NCBI GenBank assembly: GCA_035236585.1
Contig: CP141128.1
Span: 30,362,684-30,426,683 of the forward strand
Origin: Warburgia ugandensis
Taxonomy: Eukaryota > Streptophyta > Magnoliopsida > Canellales > Canellaceae
Length of the DNA: 64,000 nucleotides
Direction of reading: 5' to 3'
The position numbers and the translations under genes are program-made. Position 1 is the stretch's first letter. Each line of letters opens with the position of its first letter. Of the stretch, positions 35,733-46,700 are shown one piece after another. The notes under the pieces are model-generated. The model ran no database searches and had not been told where the DNA came from. It saw nothing but the letters and a program-made list of their open reading frames with translations.

Positions 35733-37477
35733 AGTACCATTCTAGGAGCCTTACAACATATAATCATTGCACTCATCATTACGTCTAGCTGAAGATGTTA
35801 AACTTAGCGCTTTTTGGGAGGCAACCCAAGGGTTTAGAGTTTACATCTCTCAACTTTCATATAGAATCCTATGTTTTCAAACATTAGGGACAATGTTTCA
35901 TTTAGGTTGGGGGGTGTAGATGCACTAGAAATTTTTAAGTTTTCTTAAAAAAAAAAATGAAAATTTTTGAAAAAAAAAAAAAGTCTTTTTAAGTAGAGTT
36001 CCCTTACTGTGATGAGAATTGAATGTTCATGATTTAGTAAATATACTATTTTCACCTCTTAATGGGAATGCATATGATTAGTTTTGCATGTCATTCATGA
36101 GTTGAAGCATTTTATGAAAGCTACTTCTCGGAAACCATTTACACACAACACATAATCAAGACTAATATAGAGGTATGACTTAGAGACCTTGAGGAAAATC
36201 AGTGGAGACCTATAACCTAGTGAGACTTGAGACTATCTTCTTTTATAGAGTTATAAGTAATTCCCTGATTTCTTCAGCGTACATACATTAGTGTGATCCT
36301 GTTATCCTTGTTTTGGTTAAACATCAAGAATAAAGAGGAGTAATAGCTTTAATTCAAGAAATTTATTGAATTTGATAGGCTTTAAGAAACCTAGGAAATG
36401 ATATAGGCCATCCTTGCTCAGCTCAGAGACATAAAGCTTACCCAATATAATATGCCACTAGTTAGCCTTTTGAGCCTATTATTAAGCCTTTTCTTTCTTA
36501 AACCCATTCACCTTAACCCAGAATAACCCATTAAAATAAATAACCATTACCCATCTTCAAAATGAGTAGAGTAGAAAATAATTCAAAAATAGGACAAAAA
36601 GTCAAAGAAGTGAGAAAAAGAATTAAATGTCTTTCTTCCAAAGAAAAAAGAAAAAAAGAAAAGAAAGACCAAAGTCTGAATGAGAAATTCACTTCAAGAA
36701 CAAACCCAAAAGAAAAGTTGTCCTATTAGATATTCATTGAAAACATCTACTCAATTTTGAACCTTTAAAATCTTTATACCTCTCTTTTCTAAACCTATCC
36801 TAAGCCTACATTTCGTCCCAGTTAAAGACCTATTGATCTTAGGTGGACATAGCCTTAAAGAGGAGATAAAAAGAAAGAATTAAGGTGAAAGACCCCTCAT
36901 ATTCTTAATGTTAACATCCACTCATATGGATCACTTTCCTTTGTCTCATGAGCATTAAAAAGAATTATGTGAACCATCAGTTTGTTGGATTCGGTCACAT
37001 AATGAGAGGAATATGTTAAATCCCTTATTTGAGAGTTTATTTCTGAGCATATACCTGTGAGGATTTGAGGTCAAGGCATATTTCCAATGGAATGTAAGCA
37101 TATCCAATTAGAAGTCAAGATTTATGTGACTATACACACACATATGCACTCTGAGAAATAACTTAAATAAAATGTCTTTAATATGTGTATGATGTGTAAA
37201 ATTGTCAAATCCTCTTCATTAAGTTGTAAAAAGCTAATCAATTTGCTAATGAATGAGGATTCTCTGAGATAAAATAGGGAACCCAACTTTACTGAATTTT
37301 GTGGGTATATTCACTGCAAACCCTCACGAGGCATAACTCGTCCACTAGGGGTAACCTAGGGGTTCAAGGGCTTGTTGCATGTGCCAAATGCAATCGTGAG
37401 TATCTACAAAAGTGGCATCTTGTTCCAGTTTTGTAAAATAGTTGTCTGCATGTTTTGCTTGCGACTAGCAAAATGCT
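35733..37477 (+). other. Athila-like 3' non-coding region
   Basis: This 1.7 kb lies between pol and the PPT. It starts with the conserved GCGCTTTTTGGGAGGCAACC motif at 35807-35826, which I recognise from many Athila/Tat elements downstream of pol. Next come TTGGGGGGTGTAGATGCA (35908-35925) and A-rich runs at 35946-35982 and 36590-36670. No env-like frame or other gene is visible. Some Athila elements carry an extra ORF here; this copy does not show one. Confidence 0.75.
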
Positions 37478-37489
37478 GGTTGGGGGGTG
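37478..37489 (+). promoter_or_regulatory. PPT of Athila-like element
   Basis: GGTTGGGGGGTG directly before TGTTAATTGC. A very similar G run at 35908-35919 may be a second internal PPT or a duplication. Confidence 0.85.
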
Positions 37490-39448
37490 TGTTAATTGCT
37501 TAATTTTGCCTAAAAGACCCCTAGTTTAGCATTCAATTAGATCATCTAATCGTCCAAATTTCAAATTTTAACTTGATTAATCATCTAGACCTTAATCAAC
37601 GGTTAGATCATCATTCGAGCTTATTAAAGGATTAATGTATGGTTTGATTATTCTAATTTAGTATTTTATTTTGCAGATCAACTGAAGGAAGGTTGGATGG
37701 CTCAGCTCTATGATCAACGGTGCAGATCAAAAAGGCAAGAGTCCTAATCAATAAGGAGTCATAATTGGAAGAGTTCTAGTTGGAAGAGGAGTTGTAAAAG
37801 GATGAGGATTCCTAAAAGTGATGGAGTTTTAATTGGAGGAGAAGAAAGTTTACAAACAGGACTCTAACTCATTAAGGATAGAGTTTGAGGAAGAAAAGGA
37901 GGAGTAGTTTTCATAAATAGGAGAGCCATATGCAGAGAAGGAGAGTTTTTTTTAGTTGTTTCGTGGCTACTTTCCTATTCCTTGTTTTGTTTGGAGTTTC
38001 CCTTGTTCACTCGTTCTCTTTCATGTTAACAGCCCTCTCTTGTCTAGCATCACCCCCATTTTCTTCACACCACGTTACCAGCTTTCCATTTATTTACCAC
38101 ACAATCCCCAGCACCATCTTCTTCTTCACATCACTCTTTCATCCATCGCACGACCCAATTATCTCTAACACTATTCTCCTTCTTCAGTCCAACAATCATC
38201 ATGGATCTTTCACTATCACCCTAGTGCATTAATTTCTCTACATACCCTGCCTTCATCGCATCTTACGACCAGACCTCCAAGGCAGCTCCCCATCCCTTTT
38301 CACTAATCACCCTTCTCCTTCATCGTTTGTTCTTCACTGCATCATCCACCGCACCCATCTACGTTTTTTCACTGCCCAGGCTCGTTTGCCCCAATTCTCC
38401 ACTCCTCTGTGCCCAGTTATCTTCACTGCTCCAAGGATCGCAACTATCATTGCCCCCGTCTAAACCAGCTCGACATAGTGAACCCTCCACCAACATCTTC
38501 ACTTTCTTCCCACCAGTCATCGGTTCCCTATTCATTTGCCTTGGTAAGCCCTTATTCTATTTTTTTCCCTCTTCTCATCCTTTCGTCCACTCTGTTTCAC
38601 CACACCCATTCCCGACTTCCCTCCTTCACCAGACCTAGCATCTTCACCCAGTTCAATCTTCTCTATACAAGCCGGTTGCACAATTCACCACCAGCATAGG
38701 CTTGTCTATAGCATTACTTCTCATGCCCTATTGCCATCTACTTCACTGGCCAACCTAGCACGAAACCATCTCTCCACCTGCCTAATCATCTCGACTTTCT
38801 CTCACGTGGGATCAGACGACGTCCAGGTGCATCTGCTACCAGATTTTCACCGGCCAGGAGGAAGGCCCAGTCCAGATCAAGTCCAGCACTGCCCCCGATG
38901 GCCCAGACATCTACTCTGGCCGGCCATCCCATCAATTCCAGCAATTTCCTCCGGATCCATCTCCTTCTCCTCCGGGCTTCTCCTTCGTTGGGTTTTCCTG
39001 GTTTTTGTTAAAAACCAGAGTTTGAACAGAATGACGGTTTTTCCCTTCATCTTTAAAGAAATGACAATTCTGTTCAATTCCATTAATTACATCTGCGTCC
39101 CCTGTTTAATGACATATGTATCTCCATTTTATTTACATCTATGTCCCTGTTCCATTTAAGCTTTATTTTATCCGTCTTTTGATAGTGTTATCCAGGGACA
39201 ATGCCATCCACGGACAGTGTGATTCAGAGATGTTTTGATTAGTTTTATGTTGTTCTCTGGAATTGAAAGTTATCTAAAGTGCATCATTTGAATAAATCTG
39301 AATGGTTAGGCTAATTTTGTTATTCTCTTCAAGTTTCAAATAATTAAATTTTATTAAAAACTCCACTTAAAGCGAGTCCCTGTGGGTTCGACCCATATTT
39401 GCATAGCTATACTACAATAGGTGGTGCACTTGTGGAAAACATCAACAA
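37490..39448 (+). mobile_element. Athila-like 3' LTR (complete)
   Basis: 1,959 bp from TGTTAATTGC to CATCAACA. Near the end is GTCCCTGTGGGTTCGACCC (39376-39394), then a GCTATACTACAATAGGTGG block and TGCACTTG. This is the U5 signature of Tat/Athila LTRs, resembling CCTCGTGAGATCAACC at about 12588. The 142-residue frame at 38731-39159 lies wholly inside the LTR and is not supported as a gene. Confidence 0.93.
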
Positions 39449-40267
39449 AAATCATCACCAATGACCTTGCTCTGATCATCTTCTCCAGTAGACTCCAGTA
39501 GACTGGATTGGGAGTCCAAGACACACACCGTAACACACAACGGAGATTCATTATTCTGGAGCATTCCTGTGCTTATGTGATTGTGCGGGTGTGTTCTTAG
39601 CTCGACTAGGACACAAGCACTTCTTGGGAACCGAGACGCACAAACCCTTATTGGAACCCTAGATTGAATCTAGGCCACCTAAGTGATCTAAAACACAAAA
39701 ACTCAAATTCTAAGAGATATATAACTATGATTAACGATCCAAAAAGTCTTTTATATTTCTATCAATGATGTAGACCTCATTATACAATTGGCCATATCCT
39801 AAAAACCATAGAAATATCATAGATCTACAAAATCAAAGATGATCAAATCTTATAAATTGATCCATTAGATGTATTAAGAGATTGATATTTCAAGATCCAC
39901 CCTGAATAACATAGATCAACCTTTGAATTATAGATATGACTGTTCAAATCAAGTACAAACCAGATCTAAGTATTAGGATGGATGATCTGCTAGATCTAAC
40001 CATTCAATTAGAAGATATTAATGATATAAGGGTTATTTAAGGCAATCTAACCATTAAACATTAGATCTATAAGTGAGATCTAGCTTGGAGATATACTAAT
40101 CAATGATATATAAGGAATAAATCGCGTTGTTGTTCTGTAAATCTAACTGATGATCTATAGAGAATGGAAAATAATACTTGGATTCTTATGCCCAAATAAT
40201 ATTTAGGACCTCACAAAGGTGATCTAGGATTCAAATTGAAGAGAAATACAATCCAAGAGACATCGAG

Positions 40268-40650
40268 GTAGGTAGTCTGATGCTACTAAGTTTTCAAATG
40301 CATTCCAAGATCTAAAATGAGTTACTTGACTTTATTACCGTGTTTAGTATGCTTTTTTAGAAGTGATATTCTTATAATGAGCATATGGATTGTCTTAGTG
40401 ATTTATGATCTTGAATACAATTGTTTTCATATTTTATGAACAGTTTTTATATATGCACATAGGTAGTCTGATGCTACTAAGTTTTCAAATGCATTCCAAA
40501 ATCTGAAATGATTTATACTTGAATCTATTACTATGTTTAGTATGTTTTTAGAAATAGTATTTGAAAATTGATATTTTGAGCATGCGACCTATTCTTGTGA
40601 TTCATGATCTTGATGATATTGCTTACATCTTTCATGGACAGTTTTATATA
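40268..40650 (+). repeat. 191-bp tandem duplication in LTR C
   Basis: GTAGGTAGTCTGATGCTAC begins at 40268 and an ATAGGTAGTCTGATGCTAC copy at 40459, period 191 bp. Confidence 0.9.
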
Positions 40651-40782
40651 TGCATTGCTCGCATGTTTTGAAACTAGTTGTATAAATTGCATGATTTATG
40701 ATGATTGAGACTTGGATTTGGATTTGGATTATATGTATATATCTTTTTTGGGGCTAATGAGCCTGGTGGGCACTATGCTAAG

Positions 40783-41006
40783 TGGGTAGATTGCTGATTA
40801 AGGCAACTTACAGAGGTAACAAAATCTTGAGTTTCAAGTGGGTAGAGCACCGATTGAGGCAACCTGTGGAGGGGACAAAACCTTGAGTTCCAAGTGGGTA
40901 GATCGACGATTGAGGTGACCTGTGGAGGGAACAAAGCCTTGAGCTCTAAGTGGGAAGATCACTAAATGAGGCAGCTTATGAAGGGACAAAGAAGATGTAT
41001 CCATAG
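40783..41006 (+). repeat. 56-bp minisatellite in LTR C (4 copies)
   Basis: Unit starts are at 40783, 40839, 40895 and 40951, at exact 56-bp spacing. Confidence 0.95.
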
Positions 41007-41870
41007 TGGACCGTGGTGACTATGGTGGCTGGTCTCTAGATACCAGAGACACACGATTTCAGAATAAGTTCTGGTCGTGAGCATAGTGGACCCTATGATT
41101 TTGATTTTTGGTATCACCATACATAGTGTATTGAGATGGACTTAGATGAGTACTCGTGACCTGTCAGCTTGATGTGTTCCCTGAGAAACCCACATGTATG
41201 ATATCTACTGTTGGGTTAAAATTCTAGTATCTAGTTTGATCAATCACTATTTTAATATTTTCGTACTGGTTATATTATTGATCGATGGATTTTGATGGAA
41301 AATTCTATTAATTGAAAATATATAATAAGCGAGTGATTTATGTATGAATACTCACGTTTATGTAAAGTGGTTAGGTGATTTTATTATATGAAAAATACCT
41401 CTTGACGATATGCATGTTGCATTTCGTGTTTTCAAAATAATAGTATCAGATCACCTACTGAGTATGAGGAATACTCACCCAAATATATTATATTTACAAA
41501 TTAACTCCAACAGGATTAGAAGAAGCACCAGGAAATGTTAGTACTACGATCAAGTGAACGAAGATAAAGAAAAGTATGAATGTAAGTATATGACCTATCT
41601 TTTGGACATGTATATGTAATTATTACAATTGGGTTATGAGCTATGATTGGATAAATCTAGGATGCATATATGTTTGTCTTAGTTTTAAAAATGACTTGGT
41701 TTGTCTTTAGAGAAAATGACACTCAAGGTTTTCAAAAAATTGAATTTAAAATAAAAGATTTTTCTGCTACATTGCATTGTTTTTACAAAAGTGTTTTTAA
41801 ATAGGGATCAATCCTGTATTAGGAATTAGTTTTGCATTTAAAAATGCATGTGAAAACCTGGGTTGTCACA

Positions 41871-42178
41871 CCTAATGATATTTTATAAATTGACAATCAG
41901 ATCAATGATACCTAATGATTTATAATTAAATAAATATCAACAGTCAGAGCAATGAGATCCAACGATATCATGAAAATCAAGCTTTAGATCAATGAAATTC
42001 GCTATTTTTTATGGAAATTAATTATCAAATCGATGAGATATAATAATTTCATGAAAATTGATGGTCCCATGGATGAGACCTAATCGTCTGAACAAAATCA
42101 AAAATTTGATCAATTGATGAAAAACAACTACTAAATTGATGAGATATGATGATTTGATGAAAATCAACATTCAATATG
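41871..42178 (+). repeat. HOR satellite, block 3 (308 bp between two insertions)
   Basis: The sequence continues block 2: CCTAATGATATTTTATAAATTG matches 6137 onward, and the end AAAATCAACATTCAATATG matches 6505-6529 and 57960-57980. It ends in the TSD of the - strand Tekay-like element and continues at 53210. Confidence 0.93.
42174..42178 (+). repeat. Left TSD of the - strand Tekay-like element
   Basis: ATATG here, and GTATT at 53210-53214. The unoccupied HOR copy at about 6522 reads AGTATGAGACTG. An original GTATG followed by one change in each copy therefore explains both. Confidence 0.75.
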
Positions 42179-45100
42179 TGCAGCACCCTGGGTTTTTTTA
42201 ACATTATTTTATTAATAATAATTATAGTCGAGATCCCAAAATTAAAAGATTTTTATTTATTATTGTATTAGAACATTTACATAAAAACCTCCGGGTGTTA
42301 TCTCCTTTTTCTAAAAAAATTATGATCACGATTAAAAGATAAATATAAGTACACAGGAATAAATTTAAGACAATACTAATATTAAAATCAATGTCAAAAT
42401 CAACAATGCCTTTATTTCTAAAACAATAAATATCTAAAAAGCATATTAATGTGGCCTAGGATCTATCCATCATAACATTCCACCATAGTTAAAGACATGT
42501 CCATGATATATATAAATGTCATAATCAAATCTATCTAATGAAGGTATACAGTCCATAAAATAAGTTCGAATTGCAGTCCATCTAATCAAACACGTCAAGC
42601 TATCTATCAGCCAAATCAAAGTGGACACCACTACTATCACTATCCCTCTACAACCTTTCCTTTCCCATTGTTGCACTTGGTATCTGAGGCAATGCAAAAC
42701 AAAGAAATGTCTCAGCAAGTCATTGCTTGTGTAGGTACATAGACATCTAATGTAATAACAAGTGAAACATAAAAAAAAAAATTGAATAACAATGTTGATA
42801 TAAGTGTAGGTCAATTATCCATGGAAATATAAGTATTATACACAATGCCAATATAGTCTTAAAACATCATATGCGATGAAATATGCACCTCATGGATGTA
42901 AACATGGTAATCTCATGGATGTAAAACATGATAATCTAGTAGATGTAAAATAGGATATAATCTAATATCAATGAACATACAATAACAAATAGGGTACCCC
43001 AAGGTACGTCAGTCCCACGAGTATCCCATACAGTCATATAATAGATCATGAGTACTCATATACATCCTCTGAGTGTCATCACACCCAAGTATACAATAAC
43101 CTCTCCATGATCAACATCCAAGCACACATAACAAGAGTATGGATTGTCATGCTATAGTGGCAACCACTCTAGGGTCTCAACCACCACCACTCCCCGTCAA
43201 CACCATAATAGGAGACTTAACATTTGTCCCCATGGAAAGGCCCAAATTGATAGTGTGGACTATCCATGTTACCAAACCCTTACCAAAAGCCATCTATGGG
43301 CAGGTGTCTATCACATCACAAATTCAGAGGATGGGTGGCTGGCCCTACACCCTCCTAGCATAACATCCACTGAGTGAGAGCACCCATCATAAATTACAAA
43401 AAAATGAAAATCGTGTATCTCGTAAAACCGGGGCCACTCGTGACTCACAATCCCCCAGGCACACCCCTCATCTCAGGGTTAGCCTCTGAAAGGACTAGCC
43501 ATCAAGCCTCCACCATCAATTTCATGAAAACCCACCAATTTCTGTGATACAATAAAAAAAGATAATTGCTAATCATACATAAGATTCACTATATCAATAC
43601 CATAAAATAATAGATCATGAAAACCCATTCCATACATTATCAAATCTCATATCGATTATAGCATAAAACTTTGAATCCCACAAAATCTCAGACTAATTAA
43701 ACAAATGACAATCAATCACAATCCATCATGATGCTATGATAATGCAAGGTTTTAGAAATCAAAACATAACATTAAATGTCTTCACCTAACTCAATGAGAA
43801 TACAATTAAATTAGATCAAGCACATACTTCTCTTAAACTGCGTGCTTTGATGCACCTAAGCATCACGGTACTATTTTGTGTTATTTATTTCATCTCAATG
43901 GAATCTATGTCGATCCAACCATTGGATCATTCTTTAAGATATCTATTTATGATTTGATCCTTAATTCCAATATTAATTGTTATTAAGCAGTTCTATCTCA
44001 TGTTCAACTGCTCATTTTTGTGTGCATCTAAAGTTTACACCTTGATCTGACGGTCAAATCATCCTTAAACTAAGAAATTTCTAAGATCTAGGTTAGATCA
44101 ATGGTGTGGATCAATTACTAAAGTAAATACACCAAATCTGATCCTTAGGACCCTCACTTATTACCTTATATTATTTAGTTGTTTAAGTTCTAAGGCCTAA
44201 TCACCCTTTGATCAGCCTAATCTAAGTGATTTGGTGTTATTTTATGAATTTGAGCTGACTAGATGTGATCAGATCAAGATTCTGATGCTAAAATCATGTT
44301 TGCATCATCAAGATGAATTCAACAGATCTTACAAATAAAAAATTGAGCTTTTATAGCCTCTAAGATCTCAGAAAAACCATTTCAAATCAAAATCCTATTC
44401 TATACCTATTTGCATTGGTAGAATAGTTTACACTAGTTTATACCGGCATCCCAGGGACACACTGGCTCCAGAACGCACCACGGAACACACTGTGTGCGTC
44501 CTGGTAGCCAGGACGCTCATCGCGTGAGTCCTGGTAGCCAGGACGCTCCCCGCGTGCGTCATGGTCTCCAAGATGGCTGGGCATTTCGGCTGTCCGTGAC
44601 AGCATGCGAAAGTGTCCCCAGCATGCATGTGCGCGACGGAGCACTCTCATGTGCTGTCTACTCCTGGGCACGCAATTGCCATCTTGGGTTCATTGTCCAT
44701 CAAGGACAATGATCCTGAGCCATCCATTTTCTTTTGGCTTGTTCGGAGCCCCAGATGCTCTGATTTTTTGTCTGTTTTCACCGTTCCTCAGATTTTTCAG
44801 TCTAATGATCACATTGAACAACTCAGATCTATCATTTCAGGTGTACTTAATGTGGGTCTAACCATGATCCATGGTTTGATTCCCTAGGCCATTCAATGAT
44901 CATTCAGCCCAGATCCAACCCCAATTTGTAAGGGAAAGTTGGAAAACAAGGTGAATAACATGTTCAAGTGTGTGGCTTACCTAATTAGAGCCAGAATGGG
45001 AGATCGGATCCCTATGATGCGTGCAAACTTCCTCTCGTGTTAGCGACTTGAAGGGGAAAACTATGGTTTTTCTTTAGGTGTTTGGCGTGGGAATGGAAAG

Positions 45101-45427
45101 GGAACATGCTTTGTGGTTGTAGATTCGATTAATTCGATGGGAAAGGCTGATCACTACCTATCTTCGCCTGCTACGAGTTAGGGATGGAAAGGGGGTGTCA
45201 TTATCAAAATGACCCCCACTAATTCGTGTCCTTGCCTAATTACCAAATTACTCTTATAACTTAAAATGTTCATATCTCTCTCATCTAAACTCCTTTTTTG
45301 AGGTTCTTTATATTCAATTCCTATCGAAATGTACTTTCTAAATTTAGTGGTTTCAAAATCAAATTCTATTCACAAAATTTTTTAATCATTTTATTACTAA
45401 TTAGGTTTAAAAATTGAGGATATTACA
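42179..45427 (-). mobile_element. 3' LTR of the - strand Tekay/Del-like element
   Basis: On the - strand the LTR starts TGTAATATCCTCAATT at 45427 and ends near GGGTGCTGCA at 42179, 3,249 bp. It pairs with 49990-53209. The first about 120 bp from the left edge differ from the other LTR at roughly ten positions, implying an old insertion. A GC-rich block lies at 44450-44720, holding a 30-bp repeat. Confidence 0.93.
44492..44581 (-). repeat. 30-bp tandem repeat in 3' LTR (3 copies)
   Basis: GTCCTGGTAGCCAGGACGCT starts at 44498 and 44528, with a divergent copy at 44558. Each unit has the dyad GTCCTGG-TAG-CCAGGAC. The partner LTR has only one unit, near 52344. Confidence 0.88.
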
Positions 45428-45440
45428 TCCTTCCCACCTT
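45428..45440 (-). promoter_or_regulatory. PPT of the - strand Tekay-like element
   Basis: AAGGTGGGAAGGA on the - strand directly precedes TGTAATATCC. Confidence 0.9.
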
Positions 45441-45476
45441 GTAAAAATTTTGTCCTCGAAATTTTGGTACATATCT

Positions 45477-46700
45477 CTATGTAAATAACTCTAGGTTGAT
45501 CCTCCTCTTCTCATCTTTTGTCTCCCATGTGGCCTCCTGTAGTGAATGATGTTGCCAAAGGACCTTGACTAATGGAATAGTTTTAATCCTCAACTCCTTG
45601 ACTTTCTTATCCAGTATACGCACAGATCTCTCCTCAAATGTCATATCAAGCTGTAACTCTCTTGGGATCTACTCCAACATGTGTGATGGGTTTGGCACGT
45701 ACTTCCTCAGCATAGATACATGAAAGACATTGTGTACATGCTGAATGTGGTGGTAAGGCTAGCTGGTATGTTGCTGACCCAACTCTACGTAAAATCTCAA
45801 AAGGCCCAATGTACTTGGGTCTAGGTTTCCCTTTATTCCCAAACCTCATCACTCCTTTCATAGGGGAAACCTTTAAAAATATATGCTCACCTTTGAAAAA
45901 CTCTAGGTCTTTCTGCCTCTTGTTAGCATAACTTTTCTGACGGCTGTAAGCTATCAACAATCTCTTTCGAATAAGTTGAACTTTCTCTACACACTCTTCC
46001 ACCAACTCGGACTTCATTATGTGTCTGTCTCGTACATCACTCCAACATAAAGGTGATCGACAAGGCCTGTCATAAAGTGCCTCGTATGGAGCCATGCCAA
46101 TACTTGTGTGATAGTTGTTATTATAAGAAAACTCTACCAGTGATAAATGATCCTCTCAGCTACCCTTCCAATCCATAACACAAGCCCATAGCATATCCTA
46201 AATCATCTGGATGGTCCTCTTAGTCTGACCATCTATCTGAGGGTGGAATGTTGTGCTAAATTTCAGCCTCAATCCTAAAGCCTCTTGCACTTTCTTCCCA
46301 TTACTTTGAGGCAAACCAAGTGTCTCGATCTGATATAATCATCTTGGGAACTCCATGTAGACTTACGATCTCCTTGACATACAATTTCACTAAATTGTCC
46401 ACCATCTAATTCTGCCTGATAGGAAGAAAATGAGCAGACTTTGTCAATCTGTCCACAACGACCCATATCATGTCATGTCTGCTAATAGTCCTCAGAAGGT
46501 CCACAATGAAATCCAAGGTAATATGATCCCACTTCCACTTAGGGAGATCCAATGCCTGAAGTAACCCTGATGGTTACTGATGCTCTGCCTTGACTTGCTG
46601 ATAGGTCAGACACCGTGCCACGCACTCCCCAACATCCTTCTTCATTTCGGTCCACCAAAAATGTCTCCTGAGGTCCTAATACATCTTCGTACCTCCAGGA
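45477..46700 (-). pseudogene. Gypsy integrase and chromodomain-like tail, decayed
   Basis: On the - strand: zinc region (R-R-H-F-W-W and C-V-A-R-C-L-T-Y-Q), then D-F-I-V-D-L-L and V-V-V-D-R-L-T-K-S-A-H-F. Next come I-I-S-D-R-D with the second Asp, and R-P-C-R-S-P-L-C-W-S-D-V. G-P-F-E-I-L-R-R-V-G (GPY/F module) is followed by I-L-D-K-K-V-K-E-L-R and E-A-T-W-E-T near the stop at 45477-45479. The tail type marks it as a chromovirus of the Del/Tekay kind. Several stops and frameshifts lie between 46100 and 46400 and near 45800. Integrase normally inserts the cDNA, and the tail is thought to guide it to heterochromatin. Confidence 0.9.

Larger units (their letters stand above)
33139..39448 (+). 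mobile_element. Athila/Tat-like LTR retrotransposon, internally deleted (whole element)
   Basis: The 6,310-bp insertion is bounded by TGTTAATTGC and CATCAACA with TSD AAAAT, inside LTR C. Contents in order: truncated 5' LTR, end of RNase H, integrase, a long non-coding 3' region, PPT and full 3' LTR. Primer site, gag, protease and RT are absent. The two LTRs differ at only about 7 of the first 165 positions by eye. They are clearly more alike than the LTR pair at 42179/49990, so this is one of the youngest insertions here. Confidence 0.92.
39449..41870 (+). mobile_element. Composite gypsy element, third LTR (LTR C), right part
   Basis: This continues LTR C after the Athila-like insertion; the first five bases are the second TSD copy. 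It contains the 160-bp block shared with LTR B, the 191-bp duplication and the 56-bp array. It ends AACCTGGGTTGTCACA at 41870. Net LTR C length is about 3,246 bp. Satellite follows directly. Confidence 0.93.

Noticed and set aside
35733-37477. env-like gene of an Athila element
   Set aside because: No open frame, signal peptide or membrane segment can be read in this interval.
38731-39159. 142-codon frame
   Set aside because: It lies entirely inside the 3' LTR, with no homology that I recognise.
43139-43377. Overlapping + strand frames of about 75 codons, with relatives at 50880-51221
   Set aside because: They fall in the LTRs of the - strand gypsy element, on the antisense strand, and are not matched by any known domain.
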